In this document: positions 42,874 to 51,418 of the stretch, one piece after another
How positions within the stretch are numbered: position 1 is the first letter of the stretch
How the letters are laid out: the number at the start of each line of letters is the position of its first letter
Assembly: GCA_964526735.1 (NCBI GenBank)
Contig: CAZGLO010000011.1
Coordinates: forward strand, 1-62,056
Direction: 5' to 3'
Length of the DNA stretch: 62,056 nt
From: JAAUSY01 sp964526735
GTDB taxonomy: Bacteria > Chloroflexota > Chloroflexia > Chloroflexales > Chloroflexaceae
Notes under the pieces: generated by a model
Database searches by the model: none
Told to the model about the DNA's origin: nothing
Seen by the model: only the letters and a program-made list of their open reading frames with translations
Position numbers and translations under genes: made by a program

Positions 42874-43647
42874 ATGACACACACAATGAACATATACGAC
42901 CATTTTGCCCGCTACTACGACTCTGACTTACAAGACTACATCGACGACCTGTCGCTCTACCGCGAGATGGCACGCCGCACGGGCGGCCCCCTCGTTGAAC
43001 TGATGTGTGGCACTGGCCGTTTGCTCATTCCGCTTGCCGAAGATGGCTACCATATCACCGGCGTGGATATCTCCCCCGCCATGCTCGCAATCGCCCGACG
43101 GCGCATCGCCGACCACGAGCTTGAAGCGCAGATTTCGTTGGTGGAGGGGGATATTCGGACGGTGGCGCTGCCGCAAAATCACTTTTCGCTTGCGTTTGTG
43201 GCGCTCAACTCCTTTATGCACCTTGACAACATTGAGGAGCAGTGCGAGGCGTTGGAGAGTACCTACGATATGCTTGCGCCGGGCGGCATCCTCATCATCG
43301 ACCTCTTCAGTCCCAACCCTGAAGATATCGTCAATGAGGATAACCGGATGGTCTTTGACCGCTCGTATGCCCTTGATGGCAAGCAGGTCTACAAATTCAT
43401 CGCCAACGACAGCGATTTTGCCTCGCAGACCAGCTATGTGACCTATTTCTACGACGAGATGGACAAGTCAGGGGTGATGACCAAGCGTGTGATGAACTTT
43501 ACGATGCGGTGGCTGCACCGCTATGAGCTTGAACACCTCTTGCAGCGCACCGGCTTCCGTATGCAGGGGGTGTACGGCTCCTATGAGCTAGATAGCTATA
43601 CCAGCCAGAGCGCGCGGCTGATTGCCGTCGCCTCGCGGCCACGCTAA
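42874..43647 (+). CDS. Class I SAM-dependent methyltransferase
   Basis: This 257-residue protein has the SAM motif I LVELMCGTGRLLIPLA near residue 36, V-D-I-S-P-A-M-L-A for the ribose site and VALNSFMHL. A later segment, FYDEMDKSGVMTKRVM, is typical of small-molecule methyltransferases of the Methyltransf_25 kind. The substrate is unknown. The ATG follows the upstream stop with no gap and no ribosome-binding site, so it depends on coupling. MNIYDHFARYYD five codons in is an alternative start. Confidence 0.88.
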   Translation: MTHTMNIYDHFARYYDSDLQDYIDDLSLYREMARRTGGPLVELMCGTGRLLIPLAEDGYHITGVDISPAMLAIARRRIADHELEAQISLVEGDIRTVALPQNHFSLAFVALNSFMHLDNIEEQCEALESTYDMLAPGGILIIDLFSPNPEDIVNEDNRMVFDRSYALDGKQVYKFIANDSDFASQTSYVTYFYDEMDKSGVMTKRVMNFTMRWLHRYELEHLLQRTGFRMQGVYGSYELDSYTSQSARLIAVASRPR

Positions 43648-43696
43648 CAACGATCTTCATACTTCATGCATATTCTATGCTTCATGCGGCATTATG

Positions 43697-44788
43697 CTAC
43701 ACGTCGTGCTGGCCATAGTGGTAGTATGCAGCGCACGCTCCTTCTGAAGAGACCATCGGCGCGCCAAGTGGGCGGGTTGGCGTGCACTCGCTGCCAAATG
43801 CCGGACACTCATTGGGGAAGCGCAGCCCCTGCAGGATCTCCCCCGCAATGCACACCGACGACTCTTGCACCGCGATGGGAGAGAGATCGAAGCGCTGTTG
43901 AGCATCGTAATGGGCGAAGGCGGGCTTGAGACGGTAGCCGCTCTGCGCTATCACCCCCACGCCCCGCCATTGGCGGTCGCACGGCTCAAAGACCTGCTGC
44001 ATCATGCGCTGGGCCGCTTGGTTGCCTTCACGGGTCACGGCGCGGCGATATTGGTTCTCAACCCCATACCGCCCCTCCTCAAGCGCTTGCACCGTCATAT
44101 AGATGCCGTGTAAGAGGTCAAGCGGCTCAAAGCCCGTCACCACAATCGGCACGCGGTGGCGCTCGGCAAGCGGTTCATACTCCCAATAGCCCATAATCGC
44201 ACAAACGTGGCCTGCCGCAAGAAACCCTTGTACTGCCGTGGCGGGCGAAGAGAGAATCGACTCCATCGCGGGCGGCACAAGTACATGCGCACACAAAATA
44301 GAGAAATTGTCAAGTTTGAGACGGTGAGCATGCCATACCGCCATCGCGATGGTTGGGGCAGTCGTCTCAAAGCCAACCGCAAAGAAGACCACGTGGCGAT
44401 GCGGCTCCTGCTGAGCGATGTTGACGGCGTCAAGGGGGGAGTAGACGATACGCACATCGCCGCCGTGCGCCTTGACGCTCAACAGGTCGGTTGTGCTGCC
44501 TGGCACCCGCAGCATATCGCCAAACGATGTCATCGTGACGCCGTCCTGCTGAGTGAGCGCAATCGCCTTGTCTATCAGCTCTAGCGGGGTGACGCAGACC
44601 GGACAGCCCGGGCCGTGTATCAGGGTGATGGACTCGGGGAGAAGGTGGGGGATACCGAACTTCACCAAGCCGTGCGTCTGCCCGCCACAGATCTCCATAA
44701 TTGTCCAGGGACGGGTGGTGAGCCGGTGGATGGCTTGGAGCAGTGATTGTGCCTCTTCCTCGCCCCGATACTCATCAACAAATCGCAT
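43697..44788 (-). CDS. hypD: Hydrogenase maturation protein HypD
   Basis: This 363-residue iron-sulfur protein is the scaffold, with HypC, for building Fe(CN)2CO of [NiFe]-hydrogenases. Conserved motifs are ICGGQTH, HGPGCPVCVTP, GFETTAPT and the C-terminal [4Fe-4S] cysteines in CIAGEILQG, NECPAFGSECTP and APMVSSEGACAAYY. It is full length. It follows hypC with a 48-bp gap filled by a 12-bp tandem repeat. hypE, which usually follows, is absent. Confidence 0.97.
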   Translation of the reverse strand: MRFVDEYRGEEEAQSLLQAIHRLTTRPWTIMEICGGQTHGLVKFGIPHLLPESITLIHGPGCPVCVTPLELIDKAIALTQQDGVTMTSFGDMLRVPGSTTDLLSVKAHGGDVRIVYSPLDAVNIAQQEPHRHVVFFAVGFETTAPTIAMAVWHAHRLKLDNFSILCAHVLVPPAMESILSSPATAVQGFLAAGHVCAIMGYWEYEPLAERHRVPIVVTGFEPLDLLHGIYMTVQALEEGRYGVENQYRRAVTREGNQAAQRMMQQVFEPCDRQWRGVGVIAQSGYRLKPAFAHYDAQQRFDLSPIAVQESSVCIAGEILQGLRFPNECPAFGSECTPTRPLGAPMVSSEGACAAYYHYGQHDV

Positions 44789-44791
44789 ATG

Positions 44792-44837
44792 GTTGTCCCA
44801 TTCGTTGTCCCATTCGTTGTCCCATTCGTTGTCCCAC
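44792..44837. repeat. 12-bp tandem repeat between hypC and hypD
   Basis: gttgtcccattc is repeated 3.8 times without error, filling the gap between the hypC stop and the hypD start. On the minus strand each unit holds GGGA; the last copy lies seven bases before the hypD ATG and is the only ribosome-binding-site candidate. Confidence 0.95.
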
Positions 44838-45091
44838 TATTCGCGTTGGCCTTCGGCAAAGGATAGATCTTCCATCTGCTTGAGCATGCCAAAGACTTCC
44901 TGAGCCTCTTCTTCGTCTATCGTGCTGATGGCAAACCCCGCATGCACTACCACATAGTCGCCTACCGCGACGCTGGGGACGTAAGCCAAACAGACCTCCT
45001 TGGTGATGCCGCCGAAGGAGACATTACCCATGGGCATATCTTCAAGCGTGGCGTCGATTGAGACCACTTTTCCGGGTATTCCAAGACACAT
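44837..45091 (-). CDS. hypC: Hydrogenase maturation chaperone HypC
   Basis: This 84-residue chaperone has the essential N-terminal Cys2 in MCLGIPGKV, the conserved GDYVVVHAGFAIS and a helical C-terminus (EEAQEVFGMLKQME). HypC carries the Fe(CN)2CO unit with HypD. GAGGG precedes the ATG. It is 21 bases after hypF and before hypD in one operon. Confidence 0.96.
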   Translation of the reverse strand: MCLGIPGKVVSIDATLEDMPMGNVSFGGITKEVCLAYVPSVAVGDYVVVHAGFAISTIDEEEAQEVFGMLKQMEDLSFAEGQRE

Positions 45092-45112
45092 ACGGTATCC
45101 CTCACAACTAAT

Positions 45113-47500
45113 TCAAACTGTTTCTCGCGCGAGCGTTGCCGCGGCAACCATCACCTGCCCCACACTAATCCCGCCGTCGTTGGGAGGGAGATGTTGGTGG
45201 AGGAGTACCTCGAAACCGGCGGCGCGGAGGTGCGTCGTTGCGCCCTCTGTCAGGAGGCGGTTTTGGAAACAGCCGCCAGTCAGCGCGACTTGCTCCTCGC
45301 CCACGGCCTGTGCGACCTCGACCACCATAGCAATGAGGCTATGATGAACACGTGCGGCCATGATAGCGGGAGACACCTGCTGGTGCAAATCGTTGAGCAT
45401 AGCGACGATCATTGGCCGCCAATCAATGATGAGTGGGGGAATGGTTTGGCTCTCTATTGCCCGACCTGCTCTTGACACCATTAGCGGGTACCTATCGTCA
45501 GCCGCCACCGCGGGGTTGGCGATGTCAGCGATGGTCTCCAACCGCATCGCGGCCTGCCCCTCAAACGTCGTGCGGAGATGGATGCCCAACAATGCGGCAC
45601 ACCCGTCAAGCAGCCGCCCGACACTCGTGGTCACTGGCGCATTGATCTCTTGCTTGGCCATCTTGACGAGGAGGAGCCGCTCGTCGGGGGTGAAAGAACA
45701 CACCGGCGCAAGGTCATCGCGCTCAAGCACCGCATCGCCCAACACCTCCCACAGCAGCGCCAATGCAACCCGCCGCGGTTCGCGCACAGCCGCCTCGCCG
45801 CCAACCAGCCGGAAGGGGTGAAGATGCGCTACGCGGTCGATATGAGAGGCGTTGCCGCGCAGAAACTCCCCGCCCCACACCATACCATCAAGGCCGTAGC
45901 CGGTGCCATCCCACACCACACCAAGCGCACGAGCAACAACATTGTGCTCAGCAAGGCAAGACGCGAAATGCGCATGGTGGTGCTGGACGGCAATGCAGGG
46001 GTAGGGAGATTGGGTGGCCCATTGGGTAGCATAATAGTCAGGGTGCATATCATGGGCGATGGCCGTGGGCGTGACGTGGTAGAGATGCAGGAAATCCTCT
46101 ATCACACGGGTGAAGGCGTGGTGCGCTTCGATGGTTGAGAGGTCGCCGATGTGTTGGCTCACGAAGATGGGCGTGCTCTCCACGCCAATCGCCCTTGTCC
46201 CTCCACCATACCCTGCCCCTTTATCGAGCGGGGCGGCGATAGAAAGCGCAATACTATTTTTCTGCTGCGCGCCAACTCCCAAGATCGTCGGCGATTGACC
46301 GGCGACGTGGATAGGCAGAGGAGCATAGCCCCGCGCCCGCCGCAACAGCTGCGGAGTGCCTTGCACAACCCACGCCACGCTATCATCCACGTGCCGCTTG
46401 ATAGGCCGGTTGTGGGTGAGGATGACATCCACAATAGAGCCGATCTGCTTGATAACTTGGCGGTCGTCAGTACAGATAGGCTCATTGCTTTGATTGCCGC
46501 TGGTCGCAACGATAGGAAAATCTAGCGAGCGCATCAGAAGGTGGTGCAATGGCGTGGTGGGGAGCATCACCCCTAAGGTAGTAGTGTCATATGAGGCCAC
46601 ATTCCCCGCCACGCACGAAGATTCACGCCTGGGCAGCAGGACAATCGGCGCTTGGGGAGAGGACAACAGCCGTTCTGCCTCTGGCGACACCTCGCACAAT
46701 ACCCGTGCCTGCTCTATATCGCGCACCATCACGGCAAAGGGCTTATGAGGACGGTGTTTGCGTTCCCGCAGCAGCGCGACTTGCGCCTCATTGCACGCAT
46801 TGACGACAAGATGAAACCCTCCTAGCCCCTTAATCGTCACGATGGTGCCCGCTTGAATGGCATTGACGGTCTGTTGGAGCGCATAATTGCGCTTGCCCTC
46901 AAGCATCCACTTATTGCCGCTGCGCCGCCACAGGGTCAGCTCTGGCCCGCACGACGGGCATGCATTGGGCTGCGCGTGGAACCGCCGGTTGTGGGGGTTG
47001 TAATACTCTGCCTGACAAAGCCCGCACATACGGAAGCGCGCCATCGTCGTGTTCATGCGGTCGTAGGGGAGCGACTCGACGATGCTAAACCGTGGCCCGC
47101 AATTGGTACAGTTGGCAAAGGGATAGCGGTGACGGCGGTTGGCAGAGGTGGTAACATCGCGAACACAATCAACACAGGTGGCGATGTCGGGCAGGAGCAG
47201 TGTTGAAAGGGTACCCTGCTCTTCACTTTCGTGGATGACAAAGCGGTGCTCGCCAATTGCGGTGATGGGAGTAGTCTGCAGGGCGGTGATGGTCGATAAT
47301 GGAGGTTTTTCTTGCGGGAGGCGGTCAAAAAACTCTTGGAGTAATGACGTTGCTCCTTCTACCTCAATAATTACCCCACTTGGCGTGTTGCGTACCCATC
47401 CGGCTAACCCTAACGATGTGGCGAGGCGGTAGATGAACGGGCGAAACCCCACCCCTTGTACCACCCCTTGCACTTCGACTCGAAAACGTTGTGAGATCAT
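45113..47500 (-). CDS. hypF: Carbamoyltransferase HypF
   Basis: This 795-residue enzyme makes the cyanide-ligand precursor of [NiFe]-hydrogenases from carbamoyl phosphate, delivering thiocarbamate to HypE. Domains are acylphosphatase (VQGVGFRPFIYRLA, residues 12-25), two zinc fingers (CVDC/NCTNCG and CGLC/CPSCG, about 108-185), a YrdC-like domain and a Kae1-like C-terminal domain with HHAHFASCLAEH and VWDGTGYG. It is complete. It follows nuoE after 76 bases with a hairpin between, and leads hypC and hypD. Confidence 0.97.
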   Translation of the reverse strand: MISQRFRVEVQGVVQGVGFRPFIYRLATSLGLAGWVRNTPSGVIIEVEGATSLLQEFFDRLPQEKPPLSTITALQTTPITAIGEHRFVIHESEEQGTLSTLLLPDIATCVDCVRDVTTSANRRHRYPFANCTNCGPRFSIVESLPYDRMNTTMARFRMCGLCQAEYYNPHNRRFHAQPNACPSCGPELTLWRRSGNKWMLEGKRNYALQQTVNAIQAGTIVTIKGLGGFHLVVNACNEAQVALLRERKHRPHKPFAVMVRDIEQARVLCEVSPEAERLLSSPQAPIVLLPRRESSCVAGNVASYDTTTLGVMLPTTPLHHLLMRSLDFPIVATSGNQSNEPICTDDRQVIKQIGSIVDVILTHNRPIKRHVDDSVAWVVQGTPQLLRRARGYAPLPIHVAGQSPTILGVGAQQKNSIALSIAAPLDKGAGYGGGTRAIGVESTPIFVSQHIGDLSTIEAHHAFTRVIEDFLHLYHVTPTAIAHDMHPDYYATQWATQSPYPCIAVQHHHAHFASCLAEHNVVARALGVVWDGTGYGLDGMVWGGEFLRGNASHIDRVAHLHPFRLVGGEAAVREPRRVALALLWEVLGDAVLERDDLAPVCSFTPDERLLLVKMAKQEINAPVTTSVGRLLDGCAALLGIHLRTTFEGQAAMRLETIADIANPAVAADDRYPLMVSRAGRAIESQTIPPLIIDWRPMIVAMLNDLHQQVSPAIMAARVHHSLIAMVVEVAQAVGEEQVALTGGCFQNRLLTEGATTHLRAAGFEVLLHQHLPPNDGGISVGQVMVAAATLARETV

Positions 47501-47534
47501 AATTCAGACGGCGGAAAGACGAGAAAGGTGGGGG

Positions 47535-47563
47535 GAGGTGTGGCACCACCCTGGTGCCACCTC
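47535..47563 (-). terminator. Strong hairpin between nuoE and hypF
   Basis: GAGGTGGCACCA pairs with TGGTGCCACACCTC (2-base bulge). On the minus strand it is followed by a C-run and not by T's, so it may be an attenuator or a processing site rather than a full terminator. Confidence 0.5.
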
Positions 47564-47575
47564 TGTTGTTATGGC

Positions 47576-48223
47576 CTATTCGGCGGGTGCGGCATGCTCA
47601 CCGCCGCCCGCAGGCTCACGGGCGATAGGTGGCTGACGTTCGGGCATCCCCCCCAACCGTCGCTCGATCAAGCGCATCTTTCCTTCAGGGCTTAAATCAA
47701 AATCTTCTGCATTCTTCCCAGATAGATCTATCATATCACCCTTTTCGGCTCGTTCGCGCAATTCGTGCAACAATCCATCCAGTTGATCGGGGGTTACGTC
47801 GTAGATATACGACAAGTTGGCCTGCATGACCGGCGCACGGTTGCAGGCAGCCAGGCATTTCACCCGCTGCAGCGTAAACATGCCGTCGGAGGTTGTTTCC
47901 TCTTCCTCAATCCCAAGTTTTTCCTTCAACGAGGTAATCAGCTCTTCCGCGCCCAAATAGCAACACGGCGCGTCATCGCACACTTGCAGCATCCACTTCC
48001 CAACAGGCTTCTCATAATAGAGCGTGTAGAAGCCAACGACCTCAAAGATGTCGGTCGGGGGGAGATCGAGCGCGTCGGCCACTTCACGGATAGCCTTGTC
48101 GCTGAGGTGGCCATACTCATCTTGCGCGACATAGAGCAATGGCAAGACCGCGCTGCGACGGTCGGCATATTTGGCGAGAATGGCTTCAATTTCTGACGCA
48201 TGCTTTTCTTGAAGCGTGTTCAT
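47576..48223 (-). CDS. nuoE: NADH-quinone oxidoreductase subunit E
   Basis: This 215-residue thioredoxin-fold subunit binds a [2Fe-2S] cluster with Cys82, Cys87, Cys123 and Cys127 (VCDDAPC and CLAACNRAP). It has a C-terminal extension of about 45 residues that is Pro/Glu/Gly-rich. NuoE normally pairs with NuoF, the NADH-binding subunit, but nuoF does not follow; hypF does. The start overlaps the nuoD stop by ATGA. Confidence 0.95.
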   Translation of the reverse strand: MNTLQEKHASEIEAILAKYADRRSAVLPLLYVAQDEYGHLSDKAIREVADALDLPPTDIFEVVGFYTLYYEKPVGKWMLQVCDDAPCCYLGAEELITSLKEKLGIEEEETTSDGMFTLQRVKCLAACNRAPVMQANLSYIYDVTPDQLDGLLHELRERAEKGDMIDLSGKNAEDFDLSPEGKMRLIERRLGGMPERQPPIAREPAGGGEHAAPAE

Positions 48224-49452
48224 CTATCAACTTCTCCTAACACCGGATCTAAGCTCGCAATGAGGGCAACAAGGTCGGCAAAGAGCATCCCGCGGGACAT
48301 ATAGTCAATCGCCTGCAGGTTGATGAAGGACGGGGGGCGGAAATGGACGCGGTAGGGTTTTGGCCCGCCATCGCTCACAATATAGCACCCAATAATGCCG
48401 CGCGGTGACTCAATAGAGACATAGCCATCGCCCTTCGGCACGCGCACGCCCTCTGTCCACAGCTTGAAGTGGTGGATGAGCGCTTCCATGCTATGGGTGA
48501 TTTCCTGCTTGGGCGGCGGGGCAATCTTGCGGTCGCTGGTAATATATGGCCCCGGCCCCATCGCCTCCAAACGCTCAATCGCTTGACGGCAGATGCTGAC
48601 GCTTTGGCGCATCTCTGCGAGCCGGATAAGGTAGCGGTCGTAGATATCGCCATTTTTGCCCACGGGGACGCGGAAATCGAAATTTTCATAGCCGCTGTAG
48701 GGCCTCATCTTGCGCATGTCATAGTTCACACCAGATCCACGCAAATTGGCCCCGCTCAACCCATACGCAATCGCGTCCTCGCTGTTGATGACCCCAACGC
48801 CCACCGTGCGGTCAAGCCAGAGGGGGTTCTTCGTTAGCAGATCCTCATACTCGTCGATGCGGTGCGGAATAGCATCAAGGAAGGTCTTGACGGTGGGGAA
48901 GAACTCATCCGGCAGGTCGTAGGCAAGCCCGCCCACGCGGAAATAGCTCGTCATCATGCGCGCGCCACTGACCAGCTCAAAGATGTCGAGCACTTGTTCC
49001 CGCTCGCGGAAGGTGTAGAGGAAGACACTCATCGCGGCGAGGTCGAGGGCGTGGGTGCCAAGCCATACGAGGTGCGAGTTAATGCGCGTCAATTCGGCAA
49101 ACAGCACGCGGATAATCTGTGCGCGTTCAGGTACCTCACATTGGAGGAGCTTCTCCACGGCCAGCACGTAGACCAGGTTGTTGGAGAGGTTGGCGAGGTA
49201 ATCCATGCGGTCGGTCATCACCAACGCTTTTTGGTAGGTCTTGGCCTCCATATTTTTTTCGATGCCGGTGTGGAGGAAGCCAACATCGGGTGCGACCCGC
49301 ACGACGGTCTCGCCATCAAGCTCGACCAGCAAGCGCAACACCCCGTGGGTACTTGGGTGGTTCGGCCCCATATTCAGCAGCATGGTCTCTTTGCCACTCT
49401 CTTGGGCTTGTTTGGTGAGCTGATGTGGGGTCAAGACGGTCAAGTTTGTCAT
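48220..49452 (-). CDS. nuoD: NADH-quinone oxidoreductase subunit D (49 kDa)
   Basis: This 410-residue subunit shares ancestry with [NiFe]-hydrogenase large subunits and lines the quinone site. It has MGPNHPSTHGVLR, PDVGFLHTGIEKN, LSGANLRGSGVNYDMR and the closing FRPPSFINLQAIDYMSRG with LDPVLGEVDR. The hydrogenase metal cysteines are absent, as expected for NuoD. It is tightly linked to nuoC and nuoE. Confidence 0.97.
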   Translation of the reverse strand: MTNLTVLTPHQLTKQAQESGKETMLLNMGPNHPSTHGVLRLLVELDGETVVRVAPDVGFLHTGIEKNMEAKTYQKALVMTDRMDYLANLSNNLVYVLAVEKLLQCEVPERAQIIRVLFAELTRINSHLVWLGTHALDLAAMSVFLYTFREREQVLDIFELVSGARMMTSYFRVGGLAYDLPDEFFPTVKTFLDAIPHRIDEYEDLLTKNPLWLDRTVGVGVINSEDAIAYGLSGANLRGSGVNYDMRKMRPYSGYENFDFRVPVGKNGDIYDRYLIRLAEMRQSVSICRQAIERLEAMGPGPYITSDRKIAPPPKQEITHSMEALIHHFKLWTEGVRVPKGDGYVSIESPRGIIGCYIVSDGGPKPYRVHFRPPSFINLQAIDYMSRGMLFADLVALIASLDPVLGEVDR

Positions 49453-49467
49453 AAAATCGCTCTCTTG

Positions 49468-49986
49468 CTACTCAGTTGCAAAGACCTTTTGGGCATAGAT
49501 CTTCTCGGCATTGAAGGTAAAGGCGACTTCCTCTTCCCGAAGGGCCACATCTTTGCGTTGGGGGTGCCCTTCCCAATCGTCAGGCATCAAAATACGCTCT
49601 AACGAGGGGTGGTCGGTGAAGATGATGCCAAACATATCGTAGGCTTCACGCTCTTGCCAGTTGGCGGTGGGCCAGAGCGCGGTGAGCGATGGGACGGTGG
49701 GGTCGTCTTCGGGAACCCCGACCTTGAGACAAACGCGGTGGCGGTTGGTGAATGACAGCACATGATAGACCACCTCAAAGCGCGGGTCGCGCCCAAGATA
49801 ATCTACCCCACAGAGGTTTTCCAAGAATTGGCAGCTTAGCGCGGTATCGTCTCGCAGGAAGCGTGCCACCTCGCGGATAGCCTCGCGGCGTACCGTGACC
49901 ACAAGATCGCCATATTCCTCGTCGATGGAGAGGAGATGATCGGCGACATGTTGGCGCAATCGGTCTGAAATGGCAGTATTATCCAT
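49468..49986 (-). CDS. nuoC: NADH-quinone oxidoreductase subunit C (30 kDa)
   Basis: This 172-residue subunit has SCQFLENLCGVDYLG and the 30-kDa signature WQEREAYDMFGIIFTDHP with RILMPDDWEGHPQRKD. I start it at ATG 49986, with AAGGG five bases before. The frame is also open from ATG 50013, inside the end of nuoB, adding M-G-N-K-G-N-K-G-N. That stretch comes from a 9-bp repeat which itself supplies the ribosome-binding-site-like AAGGG. Confidence 0.95.
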   Translation of the reverse strand: MDNTAISDRLRQHVADHLLSIDEEYGDLVVTVRREAIREVARFLRDDTALSCQFLENLCGVDYLGRDPRFEVVYHVLSFTNRHRVCLKVGVPEDDPTVPSLTALWPTANWQEREAYDMFGIIFTDHPSLERILMPDDWEGHPQRKDVALREEEVAFTFNAEKIYAQKVFATE

Positions 49987-50011
49987 ATTACCCTTATTAC
50001 CCTTATTACCC
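49987..50011. repeat. 9-bp repeat at the nuoB-nuoC junction
   Basis: attaccctt occurs 2.8 times. On the minus strand it reads AAGGGTAAT and covers both the nuoB stop codon and the nuoC ribosome-binding site. Confidence 0.85.
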
Positions 50012-50500
50012 ATGATGTACTATCTCTCGCTTAAATGTTTCCTTTTTGACTTTTTCGTGAAGCATCATAATCCCGTCGATGAGGGCTTCGGGGCGTGGCG
50101 GGCACCCGGCCACATAGACATCAACCGGAATAATCTCATCGACCCCGGCCACGATGGCGTAGTTGTTGAAGATCCCCCCGCACGACGCGCAATCGCCCAT
50201 TGCAATGACCCATTTGGGGTCGCTCATCTGGTCGTAGAGCCGCCGCACCACCGGAGCCATCTTGCGTGACAGCCGCCCCGAGACGATCAGCAGGTCGGCC
50301 TGGCGGGGCGAGGGGCGGTTGATCTCCATGCCGAAGCGCGAGAGGTCGTAGTTACTCGCTTGGGCACCCATCATTTCAATGGCGCAACAGGCAAGCCCAA
50401 ACGTCAACGGCCACATCGCTTTGGTACGCCCCCAGTTGACAGCACTTTCGAGGGTGGTGGTCAGTATCCCTAAATCACCTACTTTTTCTTCTAATCCCAT
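50006..50500 (-). CDS. nuoB: NADH-quinone oxidoreductase subunit B
   Basis: This 164-residue subunit holds cluster N2, with ligands Cys38 and Cys39 (GLACCAIEMMG), Cys104 (GDCASCGG) and Cys133 (VAGCPPRPE). ATG 50500 has AAAGG eight bases before and overlaps the end of nuoA by ten bases. Confidence 0.97.
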   Translation of the reverse strand: MGLEEKVGDLGILTTTLESAVNWGRTKAMWPLTFGLACCAIEMMGAQASNYDLSRFGMEINRPSPRQADLLIVSGRLSRKMAPVVRRLYDQMSDPKWVIAMGDCASCGGIFNNYAIVAGVDEIIPVDVYVAGCPPRPEALIDGIMMLHEKVKKETFKREIVHHG

Positions 50501-50847
50501 CGCAGTGCGCCTTTCTTCCACTCATAGGCAAAACCGGCAATCAAGACCAACAAGAAAATCCCCATCGTCGCCAAGCCAAACCCCGCCAAATCGCGGTAGA
50601 CAAGCGCGTAGGGGAACAAAAAGATGATCTCAATATCAAAAATGATAAAGAGCATCGTTACGACGTAGAACTTAATAGGGATACGGCGAATGGCCGGGCC
50701 AATCGGCTCCATCCCCGACTCGAACGGCTTGAGCTTGCGCTCACTCGGCTTCCGTGGCCCCAATAGGGCAGAGACGACAATCACCCCTACCGCAATGGTA
50801 AGGGCAAGAAGGAAGATGATTAGGATAGGTACATAACTCGCTAACAT
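50491..50847 (-). CDS. nuoA: NADH-quinone oxidoreductase subunit A
   Basis: This 118-residue membrane subunit has three helices and the NuoA signature KPFESGMEPIGPA followed by KFYVVTMLFIIFDIEIIFLFP (residues 40-79). It is the first gene of the nuoABCDE block. Confidence 0.96.
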   Translation of the reverse strand: MLASYVPILIIFLLALTIAVGVIVVSALLGPRKPSERKLKPFESGMEPIGPAIRRIPIKFYVVTMLFIIFDIEIIFLFPYALVYRDLAGFGLATMGIFLLVLIAGFAYEWKKGALRWD

Positions 50848-50892
50848 ACCGTGTACATAACCCCCATGAGTGCTATTCCATACCGTATAGGA

Positions 50893-50920
50893 ATTGTATC
50901 CATATTCAGAATATTGTCAA
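50893..50920 (-). promoter_or_regulatory. nuo operon promoter
   Basis: On the minus strand a consensus TTGACA (50920-50915) and TACAAT (50898-50893) are 16 bases apart, about 46 bases before nuoA. This is the best-looking promoter in the window. Confidence 0.75.
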
Positions 50921-51011
50921 TGAGGCAGCGACAACCCTCTGCCCTCCCAAGAGGACACTACCTGTTGGTGGGTGTTGTGCAGCTAGACACGGTGGAAGGA
51001 TCTGTCCCCCC

Positions 51012-51401
51012 TCACCCGCCTTCCTCCGGCAGCGGCACCTCTATCAATTGCGGGTTTTCTAGCTCGGCAAAGGCTTTCTCTGCCTGGGAGTGTTTGGCTG
51101 GATGAGGGGTGGTTGGTCGGTATCTATCTCGCACCTGGTGATAGAAACGACTGGCCCGAATCTTCCTGATAATCTCTCTATGCCGTTCTTCTATGGGGTC
51201 GCCCGGGCGAATTGAGAGTCCTGTTCCCTCCACATCCACAACCCACCAAAAAGAACGCTGGAGTTTCCCTCGTATCAACCACCTTCTCCCGTCGTACTCT
51301 ATGATGAGCTTCTCATGATCGACTCGGTAGTAATCGATCCCGACGTTCTTTTCCCACCATTCGCACAGTTCCAACTTTGGGACATTGTCTAGCTTGGCCA
51401 T
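51012..51401 (-). CDS. Cassette protein A1 (type A small tryptophan-rich protein)
   Basis: I recognise no family for this 129-residue soluble protein. It shares with the three genes upstream the pattern L-x-E-W-W-E near residue 14, V-G-I-D-Y-Y, a strand pair LIIEYDGRRWLIRG, a second W-W near residue 46, EERHREI with IRASRFYH and a closing F-A-E-L-E-N-P-Q-L-I-E-V. Its closest relative is A2 (51796-52194): both have LCEWWEK, a basic Pro-containing loop and the ending V-P-L-P-E-E-G. GAGGA precedes the ATG. It is the last gene of the B-A-B-A operon, 165 bases before nuoA. Confidence 0.8.
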   Translation of the reverse strand: MAKLDNVPKLELCEWWEKNVGIDYYRVDHEKLIIEYDGRRWLIRGKLQRSFWWVVDVEGTGLSIRPGDPIEERHREIIRKIRASRFYHQVRDRYRPTTPHPAKHSQAEKAFAELENPQLIEVPLPEEGG

Positions 51402-51418
51402 ATCATCCTCCTCATCCT

